Source: Lewinella sp. W8
GTDB taxonomy: Bacteria; Bacteroidota; Bacteroidia; Chitinophagales; Saprospiraceae
DNA length: 64,000 bases
Direction: 5' to 3'
NCBI RefSeq assembly: GCF_004375085.3
Contig: NZ_SNAQ03000002.1
Location: 248,001 to 312,000 of the forward strand
The number at the start of each line of letters is the position of its first letter. The stretch's first letter is position 1. This document shows positions 26,469 to 35,446 of the stretch, in pieces. The notes under the pieces are model-generated. The model worked only from the letters and a program-made list of their open reading frames with translations. It made no database searches and had not been told where the DNA came from. The translations under genes and the position numbers were made by a program.

Positions 26469-28739
26469 TTACAGGTTCAACCAGTAGGTCACCTTGAGAT
26501 TGATGGACCGGAAGCGGGGCGACCAACTGTCCGTGGTGCGGTAATTGTCGTTGTAGACGAGGAAGAGGTCCGACAGCGGCGCAAAGCGCCACTGCAGGCG
26601 GGAGTTGATGCCCAGGTTCTCCCGCTGATTGGAATACTGGACGAGGGTGAGCCAGAACAGGTTCTTGGTGAAGGTGATGTCAAAGCGGGGAGACACCAGC
26701 CACAGATCAGCGTCGGCGTGGGGGTCCGGCAGGCGAATACCGTCATAGTTGACGGCCAGGCCGAGCTGCGCCCAGGGTTGGATGCGCAGTCCGATGGTAC
26801 CGGCCACCGAAAATCTTTGCCCCGTAAAGAACTGCCCGGCACCTGCGCTTGCGCCATAGGTAAATAACTGGGTGGGCGAGGAAGTATAATTGGCCTCCAC
26901 GCTGCTGAAGCGGTAATCCTGCTGCCCGGGTAAGGGGGTGGCACCGGGCGTGCGGGTCGGGTCAAAGGGGTTGACCAGAAAAATGAACTGGTTCTGGAGC
27001 GTAACGTCCAGCACGCTCTGGTTGCGGAAATTCCCGGTGTAGGTCAAACGCAGGTCGTGATCCGTACGCTGCATGTCCAGCATGGGCCGCCAGAAGTTCA
27101 GCGCCAGGGCCCGGATATCGTGCCGGGCCACGGCCCCGGAACGAGGATAAAAATAACGCGTGATGCTCTGCCCGGTCTTGAAGATGTCCTTTCGGGGAAT
27201 GAAGCCCAAATCAGAGGTGAAATCCTGATTAACGTAGACAAAGTCAAGCACGAAGCGCCAGTCACGGGTGGTGCGATTCAGGAAAAACTGACTGGACAAA
27301 TTTCCCTCCGTGTCTCCGGGCTGAAAGGATTTATGGAGGTAGGCCTTACCGCTCCAGACGTTGTCGGCCGAAGCCAGGTCATAATCCACCCCGACCACCC
27401 GGTTCCAGGGATCGCGGCCGTTGAGCGTTTCGGGGTCGTCGAAGGACTGGCGGTTGACCACGAAGGCGCCGAGGGTAGAGCGCTTCCCCACCCGGCGCTG
27501 CAGGGCCAGCATCCCGTTGTTGTTACCGACGATGCCGTTTGCCTCATCGGATGCCGTTTGCATACTGAGGGCTCCGATGCGCCAGTTATTGTCCAATTTA
27601 CCGCTCAGACGCGCTCCACCAATGATGCCGTTCTCGATGAGGGCCCCAGAGGTATCCCGGGCCAGGCCGATACGCCGGGAGAAAAACGGTTGAGCATCCC
27701 GACCGCTCCCGAAACTATTAAACAGGTCACCGTTATCGATGAAGAATTGCCGGCGCTCCGGCAGCAGAAACTCAAAGCGGCTCAGGTTGGTGAAAATGGC
27801 GTCCACCTCCACGTTACTGAAGTCCGGATTTACCGTCAGGTCCAGGTTGAGGCCGCTGCCGATGGACAGTTTGGCGTCGCCGCCAAAATCGAAATCTGTT
27901 TCCGTGCCCTCCCCGGCGGTAAAATCCCGGGCGGCCAGGGTGTTTACGTAGGGGATAAGGTAAAAGGGCGTGCGGGTTTTGCGCAGGGGACGGTCGAAGA
28001 CCAGTTCGCCCATGAAGGCCAGGCTGGAGAGGATTTGCTCCTGGGGTACCCGCACCCAGCTGCTCTGTTCGTTATTCTGCAGATTCCAGCGGTAGCTCCG
28101 GAAGCGCCAGCGATTGCCCCCGTCGGGAAACTTGAGACTGAAGAACGGGATGGCAATTTCGATGGTATAGTGGTCGTCGTGGCGTTCGGCGGCCGTTTGC
28201 CAGCGAGCGTCCCAGGTATTGTCGAAGGCCGAACCGCCGTTGGCCACCAGTCCCTCCCGCTGGACGCCGTAAGGCGTTACGCCGAAGAAGTAGGCGTTTT
28301 GTCCGTCGCCGAAGGTATCGAAGAGCAGGGAGACGTTGTCGTTGGTGGTGCCGCCGAAGTCCCGCCGCAGGGTAGACACCACGTATTTACCCGACTGGGC
28401 CTCGGCGCGAATTCCGACGTAGAGAAAGTTGTCGTTGAAGAGGAAGCGTACCTCCGTGGCAAATTCGGTGGGGAGAGAGTCGACGGGGAAGTACTGCGAA
28501 AAATCTCCGGCGGGGATGGCCTCTTCCCAGGCGCTTTCGTCGAGGCGGCCATCGATGTCGATCCTCGCCTCCGTGAATTTGGCCGTTACCGATTTAGTGG
28601 GTAACAGAGCATTCGTTTTTTGCGCGAACGCGGGTGCCGTGAACTGGGTCAAAGCCAGGAACAAGCCGGTAAGTGCCAGGGAGAAAACCCGATTGCCCGA
28701 CCGGAAGACTGTGGAGAAAGTTGTTGTCGCTTTTGCCAT
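26469..28739 (-). CDS. DUF5916 / CBM9-like outer-membrane protein
   Basis: 756 residues. Signal peptide about 1-39 (ending PAFAQ). Residues about 50-230 are a carbohydrate-binding family 9-like domain (DIDGRLDESAWEEA, FLFNDNFLYVGIRAE). The remainder is a DUF5916 region with alternating strands expected for an outer-membrane beta-barrel, from YLIPYVNTLAARDF to the C-terminal SINLKVTYWLNL. The family is common in Bacteroidota, and the CBM9-like head suggests a surface or periplasmic sugar-related role; no enzymatic activity is known to me. Bases 26839-26855 inside it match the dispersed 19-base repeat. Confidence 0.85.
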   Translation of the reverse strand: MAKATTTFSTVFRSGNRVFSLALTGLFLALTQFTAPAFAQKTNALLPTKSVTAKFTEARIDIDGRLDESAWEEAIPAGDFSQYFPVDSLPTEFATEVRFLFNDNFLYVGIRAEAQSGKYVVSTLRRDFGGTTNDNVSLLFDTFGDGQNAYFFGVTPYGVQREGLVANGGSAFDNTWDARWQTAAERHDDHYTIEIAIPFFSLKFPDGGNRWRFRSYRWNLQNNEQSSWVRVPQEQILSSLAFMGELVFDRPLRKTRTPFYLIPYVNTLAARDFTAGEGTETDFDFGGDAKLSIGSGLNLDLTVNPDFSNVEVDAIFTNLSRFEFLLPERRQFFIDNGDLFNSFGSGRDAQPFFSRRIGLARDTSGALIENGIIGGARLSGKLDNNWRIGALSMQTASDEANGIVGNNNGMLALQRRVGKRSTLGAFVVNRQSFDDPETLNGRDPWNRVVGVDYDLASADNVWSGKAYLHKSFQPGDTEGNLSSQFFLNRTTRDWRFVLDFVYVNQDFTSDLGFIPRKDIFKTGQSITRYFYPRSGAVARHDIRALALNFWRPMLDMQRTDHDLRLTYTGNFRNQSVLDVTLQNQFIFLVNPFDPTRTPGATPLPGQQDYRFSSVEANYTSSPTQLFTYGASAGAGQFFTGQRFSVAGTIGLRIQPWAQLGLAVNYDGIRLPDPHADADLWLVSPRFDITFTKNLFWLTLVQYSNQRENLGINSRLQWRFAPLSDLFLVYNDNYRTTDSWSPRFRSINLKVTYWLNL

Positions 28740-28871
28740 GACACAAAGTTCCGACCGCTATTTTCCCGGTGACCTACCACAATTACGGGATCACCTACCC
28801 CACTTACGTATTTGACGTATTCCCGGGTTTATCAAGCCCCAAATGCTTCCCCCCCACCCTATCTTTAGAAC

Positions 28872-29774
28872 ATGGAAACCTTACGCATTGACCAGGTTCG
28901 TGACTACACGACCCGCTTTGGACAGGAAGCCCTCCATCCACTACTGAGCGTCATTGACCTCAATACGGTAGACTATGTTCCCGGTGCCCGGGCGGAGAGT
29001 ATCCTCTTCAATTGTTACGCTGTTTTCCTCAAAGGAGCGGAAAAAATCCACATTCGCTACGGCCGGCAGTCCTACGACTATCAAGACGGCACGTTGATCT
29101 TTTTCGCGCCCGGCCAGCTCGTGGACATCTCCACCGACGGCCCCAACTACCGGGCGAGTGGCCAGGCCCTACTCTTTCACCCGGACCTTCTGTTGGGCAC
29201 CGCCCTGGCGGGTAAGATGCACGAATACCACTTCTTCGGCTATGCGGTCAACGAAGCCCTGCACCTCAACGAAAAGGAACGGCACCTGGCCCAGGGCTGC
29301 TTTGAGCGGTTGCAGTACGAGTTGGAGCGCGACGCCGACCGCCACAGCCGGCGGGTGATGGTGTCCATCCTGGAGATGTTCCTCAATTACTGCGACCGCT
29401 TCTACGACCGGCAGTTCGCCACCCGCGACGTTAGCCACGAAGGCGTGCTGGCCGGTTTCGAACGGGAACTGCAGCAATACTACCGCTCCGGGCAGGCGCG
29501 GGAACGGGGCCCGGCCACGGTGGCCTTTTTTGCCGACCGCTTCCACCTTTCCCCCAACTACTTTGGCGACCTCATCCGCAAGGAAACCGGGCGTTCAGCC
29601 CAGGACCATATTCAGTCCACCATGATCCGCGTGGCCAAGGAACGACTCTACGAGCCCGAAATCTCCGTCAGCGAAGTAGCCTACGCCCTCGGGTTTGAGC
29701 ACCCCCAACACTTTACCCGGATGTTCAAGAAGAATACCGGTATGACGCCAAAGGCGTTTCAGTTGGCGGGATAG
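28872..29774 (+). CDS. AraC-family transcriptional regulator
   Basis: 300-residue regulator. The N-terminal cupin-like domain (FNCYAVFLKGAEKIHIRYGRQSYDYQ, with LIFFAPGQLVDIS) is followed by two helix-turn-helix motifs: VAFFADRFHLSPNYFGDLIRKETG and ISVSEVAYALGFEHPQHFTRMFKKNTGMTPKAFQ. It is divergent from the DUF5916 gene (132 bases between starts) and may control it. The repeat-rich gap behind it separates it from the sigma-factor operon. The inducer is unknown. Confidence 0.92.
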   Translation: METLRIDQVRDYTTRFGQEALHPLLSVIDLNTVDYVPGARAESILFNCYAVFLKGAEKIHIRYGRQSYDYQDGTLIFFAPGQLVDISTDGPNYRASGQALLFHPDLLLGTALAGKMHEYHFFGYAVNEALHLNEKERHLAQGCFERLQYELERDADRHSRRVMVSILEMFLNYCDRFYDRQFATRDVSHEGVLAGFERELQQYYRSGQARERGPATVAFFADRFHLSPNYFGDLIRKETGRSAQDHIQSTMIRVAKERLYEPEISVSEVAYALGFEHPQHFTRMFKKNTGMTPKAFQLAG

Positions 29775-30108
29775 CAGAGGGGGAAGGCTTGAGGATTCAG
29801 GGTATAGGGAGGCTAAGACTGAGACTGAGGAGGAGGAAGTTGGCCGTTCAGTTTGAATTTTCGCGACACCTAGGAGCAGCTCGTTACACTCAACGGCTCC
29901 GAGGAGCGCTCTAGTCAAAGATAGCATAGCCGTTTCTTCGAGCTGTCTTTACTGGGCCGGAGGCCCGGAATGTTGTTCGGAGGTCTCGGCGGAGATCATC
30001 AAAGCTATTCCAGGTATCCGCAAACTGAACAGCCTAGGTCGGACGAGTGGAGTATGACTTCGCTGGTGACCTCCTGCTCCTTTTTTTTAAAAAAATCCGT
30101 CCCCCACT
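29775..30108. other. Intergenic region, no gene seen
   Basis: 334 bases without a coding frame. It includes a purine-rich AAGACTGAGACTGAGG run near 29813 like those at 26036 and 47930, and ATGACTTCGCTGGTGAC at 30054-30070, similar to 44140-44156 in the SusC upstream region (15 of 17 bases). A run of T then A at about 30080-30095 precedes the sigma-factor gene and may be part of its promoter region. Confidence 0.4.
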
Positions 30109-30654
30109 GTGATAAATTGTTGTCGCCCGACACTAACTCCCCGACAACAATCCCCAACCGCCCCCGTGCAAATTCCCGCAGACTTCGTCGACTTCATCCA
30201 GCGGCACGCCGGACTCATTTACAAGGCCGCCGGCCTGTACACTACCTCCGTGGCGGACAAGGAGGATTTGGCGCAGGAAATCATTTTCCAGCTGTGGAAG
30301 TCCCGGCACACCTACGCGGGCAAGGCCGCCGCCAGCACCTGGCTCTACCGGGTGGCCGTCAATGTCGCCCTCCACCACCAGCGGATGGAGGGTCGCCGCC
30401 GCGACCGATACCCCCTGGAAGCCACCACCGCCCCTCCGCATGCCGCTTCGGACGAGGTCGAAGCGGACCGCTGGGAGTTGCTGCGGCCCCACCTGGCCAC
30501 CCTCAGTAGACTGGAAAAGGGAATTCTCTTCCTCTACCTCGAGGAGAAGAGCTACGCCGACATCGCCGACATTACCGGCCTCAGCGAAACCAACGTCGGC
30601 TCCCGCCTCAACCGCATTCGTCAAAAGCTCCGCCGGAGCGTAAACGCCAACTGA
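30109..30654 (+). CDS. ECF-type RNA polymerase sigma factor
   Basis: Up to 181 residues. Sigma region 2 is visible in DFVDFIQRHAGLIYKAAGLY and DKEDLAQEIIFQLWKS, and region 4 in LEEKSYADIADITGLSETNVGSRLNRIRQKLRR. The start is uncertain: the GTG at 30109 gives a 19-residue extension without features, and the GTG at 30166 (VQIPADFVDF) gives a more usual ECF length. It is one base upstream of the following membrane-protein gene, which is the natural candidate for its regulatory partner. Target promoters cannot be predicted. Confidence 0.9.
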   Translation: MINCCRPTLTPRQQSPTAPVQIPADFVDFIQRHAGLIYKAAGLYTTSVADKEDLAQEIIFQLWKSRHTYAGKAAASTWLYRVAVNVALHHQRMEGRRRDRYPLEATTAPPHAASDEVEADRWELLRPHLATLSRLEKGILFLYLEEKSYADIADITGLSETNVGSRLNRIRQKLRRSVNAN

Positions 30655-30655
30655 T

Positions 30656-31252
30656 ATGGAACTCGAACAATTCAGGGACCGGTGGAAGCAACTGGAGGAT
30701 CATCCCCCCAGCCTTGACCCCGAAAAAATTCAGCGGATGGTCACCCGGCGCTACCGACGGGAGCTACGGTCGTTGCTCTGGCCGGAGCTGTTTTTTGCCC
30801 TCCTATACCTATACTTTGCCGCCCTGATCGTGGCCTTCTTCGGTCAGCTCGGCAACGACTTCCACTACCTCCTGGGGGGCGCGATGGTGGTGATCCTGAT
30901 CGGGATTCCCGTTCTTCGGTTCATCCTGATTCGCCGCTTGTTTCTCCTGGGCAATCGGGCGCAATTACTGAATGGCCGGCTGCAGGATTTTGCCAGGTAC
31001 CGGGGCCGCTTGCTGTGGTTACGCCGGGCCCAGGCCGGCATCGGCACCATCGTTTTTGTGTCCGTGGCCATGCTCACGGCGCGCATCTACGGAGAGCCCG
31101 AGGCCTTTGCGTCCAAAACGTCCCAATTCCTGCTGCTCGGTGTTGCCATGATCCTGGCCGTCTCCTACAATCACTTCATTCTTCGTCGCTACCAGCGGCG
31201 GACCGACACGGCCCGCAGCTTGTTACGAGAACTTGAGGATCCCTTCGTTTAA
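30656..31252 (+). CDS. Four-span membrane protein, possible anti-sigma partner
   Basis: 198 residues. A 45-residue charged cytoplasmic N-terminus (MELEQFRDRWKQLEDHPPSL) is followed by two membrane spans (about 44-90), a basic cytoplasmic loop (QLLNGRLQDFARYRGRLLWLRR), two more spans (about 122-175) and a basic tail. No zinc-finger anti-sigma motif (H-x3-C-x2-C) is seen. It is encoded one base after the ECF sigma gene, and a sigma-binding role for the N-terminal helix is inferred only from that position and layout. Confidence 0.7.
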   Translation: MELEQFRDRWKQLEDHPPSLDPEKIQRMVTRRYRRELRSLLWPELFFALLYLYFAALIVAFFGQLGNDFHYLLGGAMVVILIGIPVLRFILIRRLFLLGNRAQLLNGRLQDFARYRGRLLWLRRAQAGIGTIVFVSVAMLTARIYGEPEAFASKTSQFLLLGVAMILAVSYNHFILRRYQRRTDTARSLLRELEDPFV

Positions 31253-31275
31253 CCACTTGCCTAAACTCCCCACCG

Positions 31276-31842
31276 ATGCAATTTCCCGCTTTTTCCGCCC
31301 TCGCCGAACTGGGGGCGCGCTGGTACGTTTTTTTCTTCCTCAACGTCTACGGCTGGGGTAAAATCTTCGGCGGACAGTTCTTCCGTCGGGGTCACCTCCC
31401 CGCCGAGGTGGCCGCCACGCCACTCGGAGAAGCCTCCGCCTTCGAGCTGGGGTGGACCTTCATGGGCTATTCTCCCGCCTACATCGCCTTCATTGGTGTC
31501 TCTCAGCTCATCGGCGCCTGGTGTTTGCTCTGGCCACGGACCAAGCTCCTGGGGGTGGCCATCCTCCTGCCCATCCTGGTCAACATCATCGCCTTTGACC
31601 TTGTCTACCTCGACGCTCCCGGAGCCCTGCTGGCCGCCTGCCTCTACTTAAGCTTGCTGCTGTACGTGCTGTACTATAACCGGGCGACCGTCCGGCGGGC
31701 ACTCCTGGCGCTGACCAACCAGGAAGGCAATAAGGCCCTCCAACCTCCCTTTCGCCGCTGGCAAAGCGTTGCCGTGGTCCTGATCATGATTGGGATCTTA
31801 TTCTGCCTGGATCAGGGATTGGTGAGTCTGGTTGGGCGTTAA
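31276..31842 (+). CDS. DoxX-like integral membrane protein
   Basis: 188 residues with four to five predicted membrane spans (for example FELGWTFMGYSPAYIAFIGV, LGVAILLPILVNIIAFDLVYL, LLAACLYLSLLLYVLYY, VAVVLIMIGILFCLDQG). The arrangement and the GWGKIFGGQF segment near the N-terminus are like DoxX/SURF4-related proteins, but the match is by general character. It follows the sigma/membrane-protein pair by 23 bases and probably belongs to the same transcript. Function unknown. Confidence 0.6.
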   Translation: MQFPAFSALAELGARWYVFFFLNVYGWGKIFGGQFFRRGHLPAEVAATPLGEASAFELGWTFMGYSPAYIAFIGVSQLIGAWCLLWPRTKLLGVAILLPILVNIIAFDLVYLDAPGALLAACLYLSLLLYVLYYNRATVRRALLALTNQEGNKALQPPFRRWQSVAVVLIMIGILFCLDQGLVSLVGR

Positions 31843-31866
31843 CTCTTCTGCTTCCTACCTTTCGGC

Positions 31867-32877
31867 ATGACCTACCAACTCACCGCCGGCTCCCTGGCCA
31901 ACCTCCAACTGGTTGATCGTCTTCTCCCCCACCCGGAAGCGGGCGAAGTGACCGTCGCCGTGGAGGCCATCGGCCTCAACTTCGCCGATGTTTTCGCCAT
32001 CTGGGGGCTCTACAGCGCCACGCCCGCGGGCATCTTCACTCCGGGACTGGAGTACGCCGGTCGCATCACGGCCGTTGGGGAGGGCGTGCAGGACCTCCGC
32101 GTTGGCGATGCCGTCATGGGCGTCACCCGCTTCGGGGCCTATACTTCGGCGCTGAACATCGACCGGCGCTACGTGCTTCCCCTTCCGCCGGGATGGACCA
32201 TGGCCGAAGGAGCCTCCTACCTCGTGCAGGCCCTGACGGCCTACTACGGATTGGTGAATCTCGGACAGTTGGCGGCCGGCCAGACGGTGCTCATTCATTC
32301 GGCCGCGGGAGGCGTGGGCACCTACGCGGGCCGCATCGCCCGCCAGCTGGGCGCCTACACCATCGGCACCGTTGGTCACGCGGATAAAGTGCCCTACCTC
32401 GAAAAGGAAGGCTACCAGGACTGGATCGTCCGCCATAAGCGCAGTTTCCGGCAGGACCTGGAACGGGCACTCGGCGATCGGGACCTCCACCTGATTATGG
32501 AATGTATCGGGGGAAAGATCTTCCGCGACGGTTTTGACGTCCTGGCCCCCATGGGCCGCAGCATCGTGTACGGAGCGGCCCGCTACGGCTCCGTGGGGAA
32601 CCGGCCCAACTACCCCCGCCTATTGTGGCAGTACCTGACCCGGCCCAAAATTGATCCCCAGAACCTGCCGGAACTCAATAAATCCGTGATGGGCTTCAAC
32701 CTGATCTGGCTGTACGAGCGGGCCGAACTGATGCACGACATTCTCGGGGAGTTGGCCGCCCTGGATTTGGGCCGCCCCCACGTCGGCCACCGCTTCCCCT
32801 TCGAGGAATTACCCCGGGCCGTGCGGACGTTCCAGGGAGGAAAAACGATGGGAAAGGTAGTGGTGGAGGTGAAATGA
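31867..32877 (+). CDS. MDR-superfamily (quinone oxidoreductase-like) dehydrogenase
   Basis: 336 residues, zinc-independent medium-chain reductase of the quinone oxidoreductase/VAT-1 type. An N-terminal GroES-like domain (GLNFADVFAIWGLY, PGLEYAGRITAVGEG) is followed by a Rossmann domain with HSAAGGVGTYAGRIARQLGA and a late GKTMGKVVVEV. The usual catalytic-zinc ligands are absent. NADPH-dependent reduction of quinones or enones is the family reaction. The gene is 24 bases after the DoxX-like gene. Confidence 0.9.
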   Translation: MTYQLTAGSLANLQLVDRLLPHPEAGEVTVAVEAIGLNFADVFAIWGLYSATPAGIFTPGLEYAGRITAVGEGVQDLRVGDAVMGVTRFGAYTSALNIDRRYVLPLPPGWTMAEGASYLVQALTAYYGLVNLGQLAAGQTVLIHSAAGGVGTYAGRIARQLGAYTIGTVGHADKVPYLEKEGYQDWIVRHKRSFRQDLERALGDRDLHLIMECIGGKIFRDGFDVLAPMGRSIVYGAARYGSVGNRPNYPRLLWQYLTRPKIDPQNLPELNKSVMGFNLIWLYERAELMHDILGELAALDLGRPHVGHRFPFEELPRAVRTFQGGKTMGKVVVEVK

Positions 32878-32923
32878 ATTCCGGCAGGACGACCGTTGCC
32901 GTGATTAACCCTGAGAACAAAAA

Positions 32924-32950
32924 ACCGGTCCGGGATTGCCCCGAACCGGT
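32924..32950 (-). terminator. Intrinsic terminator, minus strand
   Basis: Read on the minus strand, ACCGGTTCGGG and CCCGGACCGGT pair around a short loop and are followed by TTTTTTG. It lies 44 bases beyond the stop of the minus-strand gene at 32994 and fits its transcription end. Confidence 0.8.
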
Positions 32951-32993
32951 AATACACGTAGTTTGAACCTTTGCCCAACCCGGGCAGCGCTTA

Positions 32994-34106
32994 CTAGGCG
33001 GGGAGCTCAACATAATTTGACTCCACCGCCGTGGTGACCTTACGGAGGGTACACTTTGACCCCCAGGGCCAGACTCCTCCGCAGTCGATGGTCCGCTGGC
33101 CCGTCAGCCAGGTAGCAATGGGATTAGGCCAGCTGAAGTGAAAGGTATCACCGGCCTCGAAGGCGCACTGCACCTTGAGGTTGGTGGCGTTGAGGGGAAT
33201 GCCACTGATTACCTTCTGCTGCCCTCCCGGAGCCGTAACTTCTTGCGATACGGGCTTATCCTGTCCGGGGACATTGTAGGTCGCCGTCATGTGGACGATG
33301 TAGGTTCCACCGTGGGCGTTATCGAGGTTGATGGTAAAGTTTTGCAGCGGCATGATCCAGGAAGGCATGATGGTCTTGCCGTTGAATGAGGCAAACTGGT
33401 AGCTGATCCCCACCTCGGAAGGCGGCACCTCATTCGCCCCGGCGGGCCAGTTATGGCGCTCGAAACTGCTGCTGGAGTTCATTTCTTTGTAGGAGCCCTT
33501 GATGCTGGCGTTGGCACTGCCCCCGCCGGTCATTTGTTTGACCCCATCGACGGAGCCCGTCAGGCTGAAGGTACTGTCTTTGGAAAGGGAGCCCAGGTTG
33601 ATGCCGCCGTTGCACAGCTTGACGTGCGTGATCATGCCGAAGCCCTGAAGAATACCGTCGCCGTTAACGTAGTTCGCATCCCTGGCCTGCTGAAGTAGCC
33701 AGGCGTAGTTTTTCTGCATCAGGGACGTAAAGTCACTGACCATGTTTTCGCCGACGATCGTCGCCTGGGAAGAAATTCCTCCTTCCTCGGAAAAGCTCCA
33801 ATCCACCTTCAGTCCGGCATTGACCTTGACGCCACTGGAGGGGTCATCGTAGCCCCCCTTGAACTCTACGCTGGATTCGGTGCGGTGAGCCGAAGAGCTC
33901 TCCACGCTCCAGCTGTAGCCGGCTTTCGAGTTGATGATTTTTGCGTCGGGTATTTGGGTGATGGCCGTGAAACTGCCGGTATTCGGGTCAAGAATACCCA
34001 CGGCTCCGGCCTGGATGCCCGTGCTGAGGGACCAGTTGCCCCAGGCCGCCTGATTGGTGTTCCGAATGAGGCCCGTGAAGGCCTGATTCCATAGTGTATT
34101 ACTCAT
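32994..34106 (-). CDS. Unrecognised beta-rich protein, possible pore-former
   Basis: 370 residues from the ATG at 34106 (MSNTLWNQAFTGLI); the 26 upstream codons are open but featureless. No signal peptide or membrane span. Visible parts: GAVGILDPNTGSF near the start; long Ser/Gly-rich alternating strands (about 60-120); a helix (SDFTSLMQKNYAWLLQQARD); then GFGMITHVKLCNGGINLG and a Gly/Ser-rich hairpin (about 190-225) ending HNWPAGA. The C-terminal ~110 residues are a separate beta domain (TYIVHMTATYNVPGQ, ISGIPLNATNLKVQCAF). The helix, VITHV-like strand, Gly-rich hairpin and PAG order recalls gasdermin/MACPF pore-formers, and the C-terminal domain loosely recalls the terminal beta-sandwich of cholesterol-dependent cytolysins. 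That is resemblance by eye only. It is monocistronic with its own terminator, and no protease gene adjoins it. Confidence 0.6.
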   Translation of the reverse strand: MSNTLWNQAFTGLIRNTNQAAWGNWSLSTGIQAGAVGILDPNTGSFTAITQIPDAKIINSKAGYSWSVESSSAHRTESSVEFKGGYDDPSSGVKVNAGLKVDWSFSEEGGISSQATIVGENMVSDFTSLMQKNYAWLLQQARDANYVNGDGILQGFGMITHVKLCNGGINLGSLSKDSTFSLTGSVDGVKQMTGGGSANASIKGSYKEMNSSSSFERHNWPAGANEVPPSEVGISYQFASFNGKTIMPSWIMPLQNFTINLDNAHGGTYIVHMTATYNVPGQDKPVSQEVTAPGGQQKVISGIPLNATNLKVQCAFEAGDTFHFSWPNPIATWLTGQRTIDCGGVWPWGSKCTLRKVTTAVESNYVELPA

Positions 34107-34332
34107 GATGGATTTTTTGCCACCGCCAATGCGATGAGGTTGAATTGCTCCAGCAAATTGCGTGGACCAACCGCGGACCATCAAGTAAACGGCTCGAGAT
34201 CAAGAATTTACCCTGGTTGAAACAGGTAAAAACACTTAGCGGAAGAGAAATGAATGGCTGGGCGACATAATACTCCCCCGCCCCGTGCTTGCCGTTCCGT
34301 CGGGGGACATGGCTTCGGCGAGACTGCACCTG

Positions 34333-34434
34333 GCATCCCGGCAGAGCACGAGGATTCCACTACGTTGCATCCCGGCAGAGCACGAGGATTCCACTACGTT
34401 GCATCCCGGCAGAGCACGAGGATTCCACTACGTT
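34333..34434. repeat. 34-bp tandem repeat, 3 perfect copies
   Basis: Units at 34333-34366, 34367-34400 and 34401-34434, each starting GCATCCCGGCAGAGCACGAG and ending ACTACGTT, are identical as read. A diverged, reverse-oriented relative continuing into the same GCACCTGCG tail is at 36937-36978. Confidence 0.93.
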
Positions 34435-34461
34435 GCACCTGCGGTCCCTCGCCCAAAAAAT
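34435..34461. repeat. 27-base dispersed repeat (second copy 44578-44604)
   Basis: Begins GCACCTGCGGTCCCTCGCCC and ends in an A-run plus T. It is identical to 44578-44604 except for one base, and both are followed, after an indel, by GGCATTTCC. Confidence 0.8.
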
Positions 34462-34526
34462 TCCCTTATTTGGCATTTCCCCGTGAAGGGCACCAATTTG
34501 TGGGTAACCGTTTGGAGGATCCCCGA

Positions 34527-35264
34527 TTATTCTTTCACAAAAACCATACAGTGTTGCCAGGGGAGATTGTCAATATTTTCCCGTAACCGCAGGCCGACTG
34601 ATTCCATCTCCCTCACGGCCTGTTGCTCCGACATTTTGTGTAATTTTTTGATGGGCACCAGAGGGTCTTCCATCCGGTATTCCAGCAAAACAAAGCGGCC
34701 CTGCGGCTTGAGTGCCCGGACGATTTCCTGCATCATCTCCCGGGGATGGGATAGTTCGTGGTACACGTCTACCATGATGACGAGGTCTACCGAGTTTTCG
34801 TCCAGCCGTGGGCTCTTCTCGGTCCCCTGCACCAATTCCACGTTCTCTACCTCCTCCCGGGCAATTCTCTCGCGCATGATGGCCAGCATTTCCGGTTGCA
34901 GGTCCACGGCGTAGACTTTTCCCCGGGGTGCTTTCCGGGCCATCCTGAAGGTGTAATATCCAGAGCCCGCGCCAATATCCGCAATGTGTTCATCGGGTTG
35001 AATTTCCATGTTTTCAATGGCCTGACTGACGTTTTCTTCGCGCTCCCGTTCCGGGCGCTCCAACCAACCGGCCGCCTGGTGGCCCATGACGAAACTGATT
35101 TCCCGGCCAAGGTAGACCTTACCCGTGCCGTTGCGGGAAGGCGTTTCGTAGGTGTAGGGAGCGGTGCTGGCCTGGGCCGAAAGGTCCTGTTGACCACCAC
35201 ATCCACTGAGGACAGAAACCAAGATTAATAGCATTAAAATACGGAAAGGCATGGCGCGACTCAT
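34527..35264 (-). CDS. SAM-dependent methyltransferase lipoprotein
   Basis: 245 residues from the ATG at 35264 (alternative ATG 35252). The start opens a lipoprotein signal with lipobox SVLSGC. The body is a class I methyltransferase: motif I IADIGAGSGYYTFRMA, post-I acidic VYAVDLQPE, motif II VDLVIMVDVYHELSHP and motif III LKPQGRFVLLEY. A C-terminal helix and strand complete the Rossmann-like fold. Exported methyltransferases of this kind recur in Bacteroidota and related groups; because SAM is cytoplasmic, either the lipobox is misread or the protein works on an unusual substrate. Target unknown. Confidence 0.85.
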   Translation of the reverse strand: MSRAMPFRILMLLILVSVLSGCGGQQDLSAQASTAPYTYETPSRNGTGKVYLGREISFVMGHQAAGWLERPEREREENVSQAIENMEIQPDEHIADIGAGSGYYTFRMARKAPRGKVYAVDLQPEMLAIMRERIAREEVENVELVQGTEKSPRLDENSVDLVIMVDVYHELSHPREMMQEIVRALKPQGRFVLLEYRMEDPLVPIKKLHKMSEQQAVREMESVGLRLRENIDNLPWQHCMVFVKE

Positions 35265-35446
35265 TGTTGTAGAAGGGAGACGGAATTCGGGCTGATTGGT
35301 TCTCGAAAAAGGGAACAAAAGCATTCGCTCGTCCCCGCCAGCTACCACGACGACGTCATCCCCGGCCAGATCATCGGGAGTAGCTTGCGCCGTGGCTACA
35401 ACTCCCCATTCATTCCAAACTCATCAACTTTAGGAGAACGCCCTTC

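Larger units (their letters stand above)
34107..34526. other. Intergenic region with tandem repeat
   Basis: 420 bases without a gene. The short open frames that cross it simply translate the 34-base tandem repeat. It contains three tandem copies of a 34-base unit (34333-34434) followed directly by a 27-base tail (34435-34461) that recurs at 44578-44604. Confidence 0.6.

Noticed and set aside
27057..28604. 515-codon plus-strand frame
   Set aside because: Shadow of the DUF5916 gene on the other strand.
34333..34434. CRISPR array
   Set aside because: The copies are tandem without spacers and there is no cas gene.
34254..34914. Several open frames with repeated ARGFHYVA-like peptides
   Set aside because: They only translate the 34-bp tandem repeat and run into the methyltransferase gene on the other strand.
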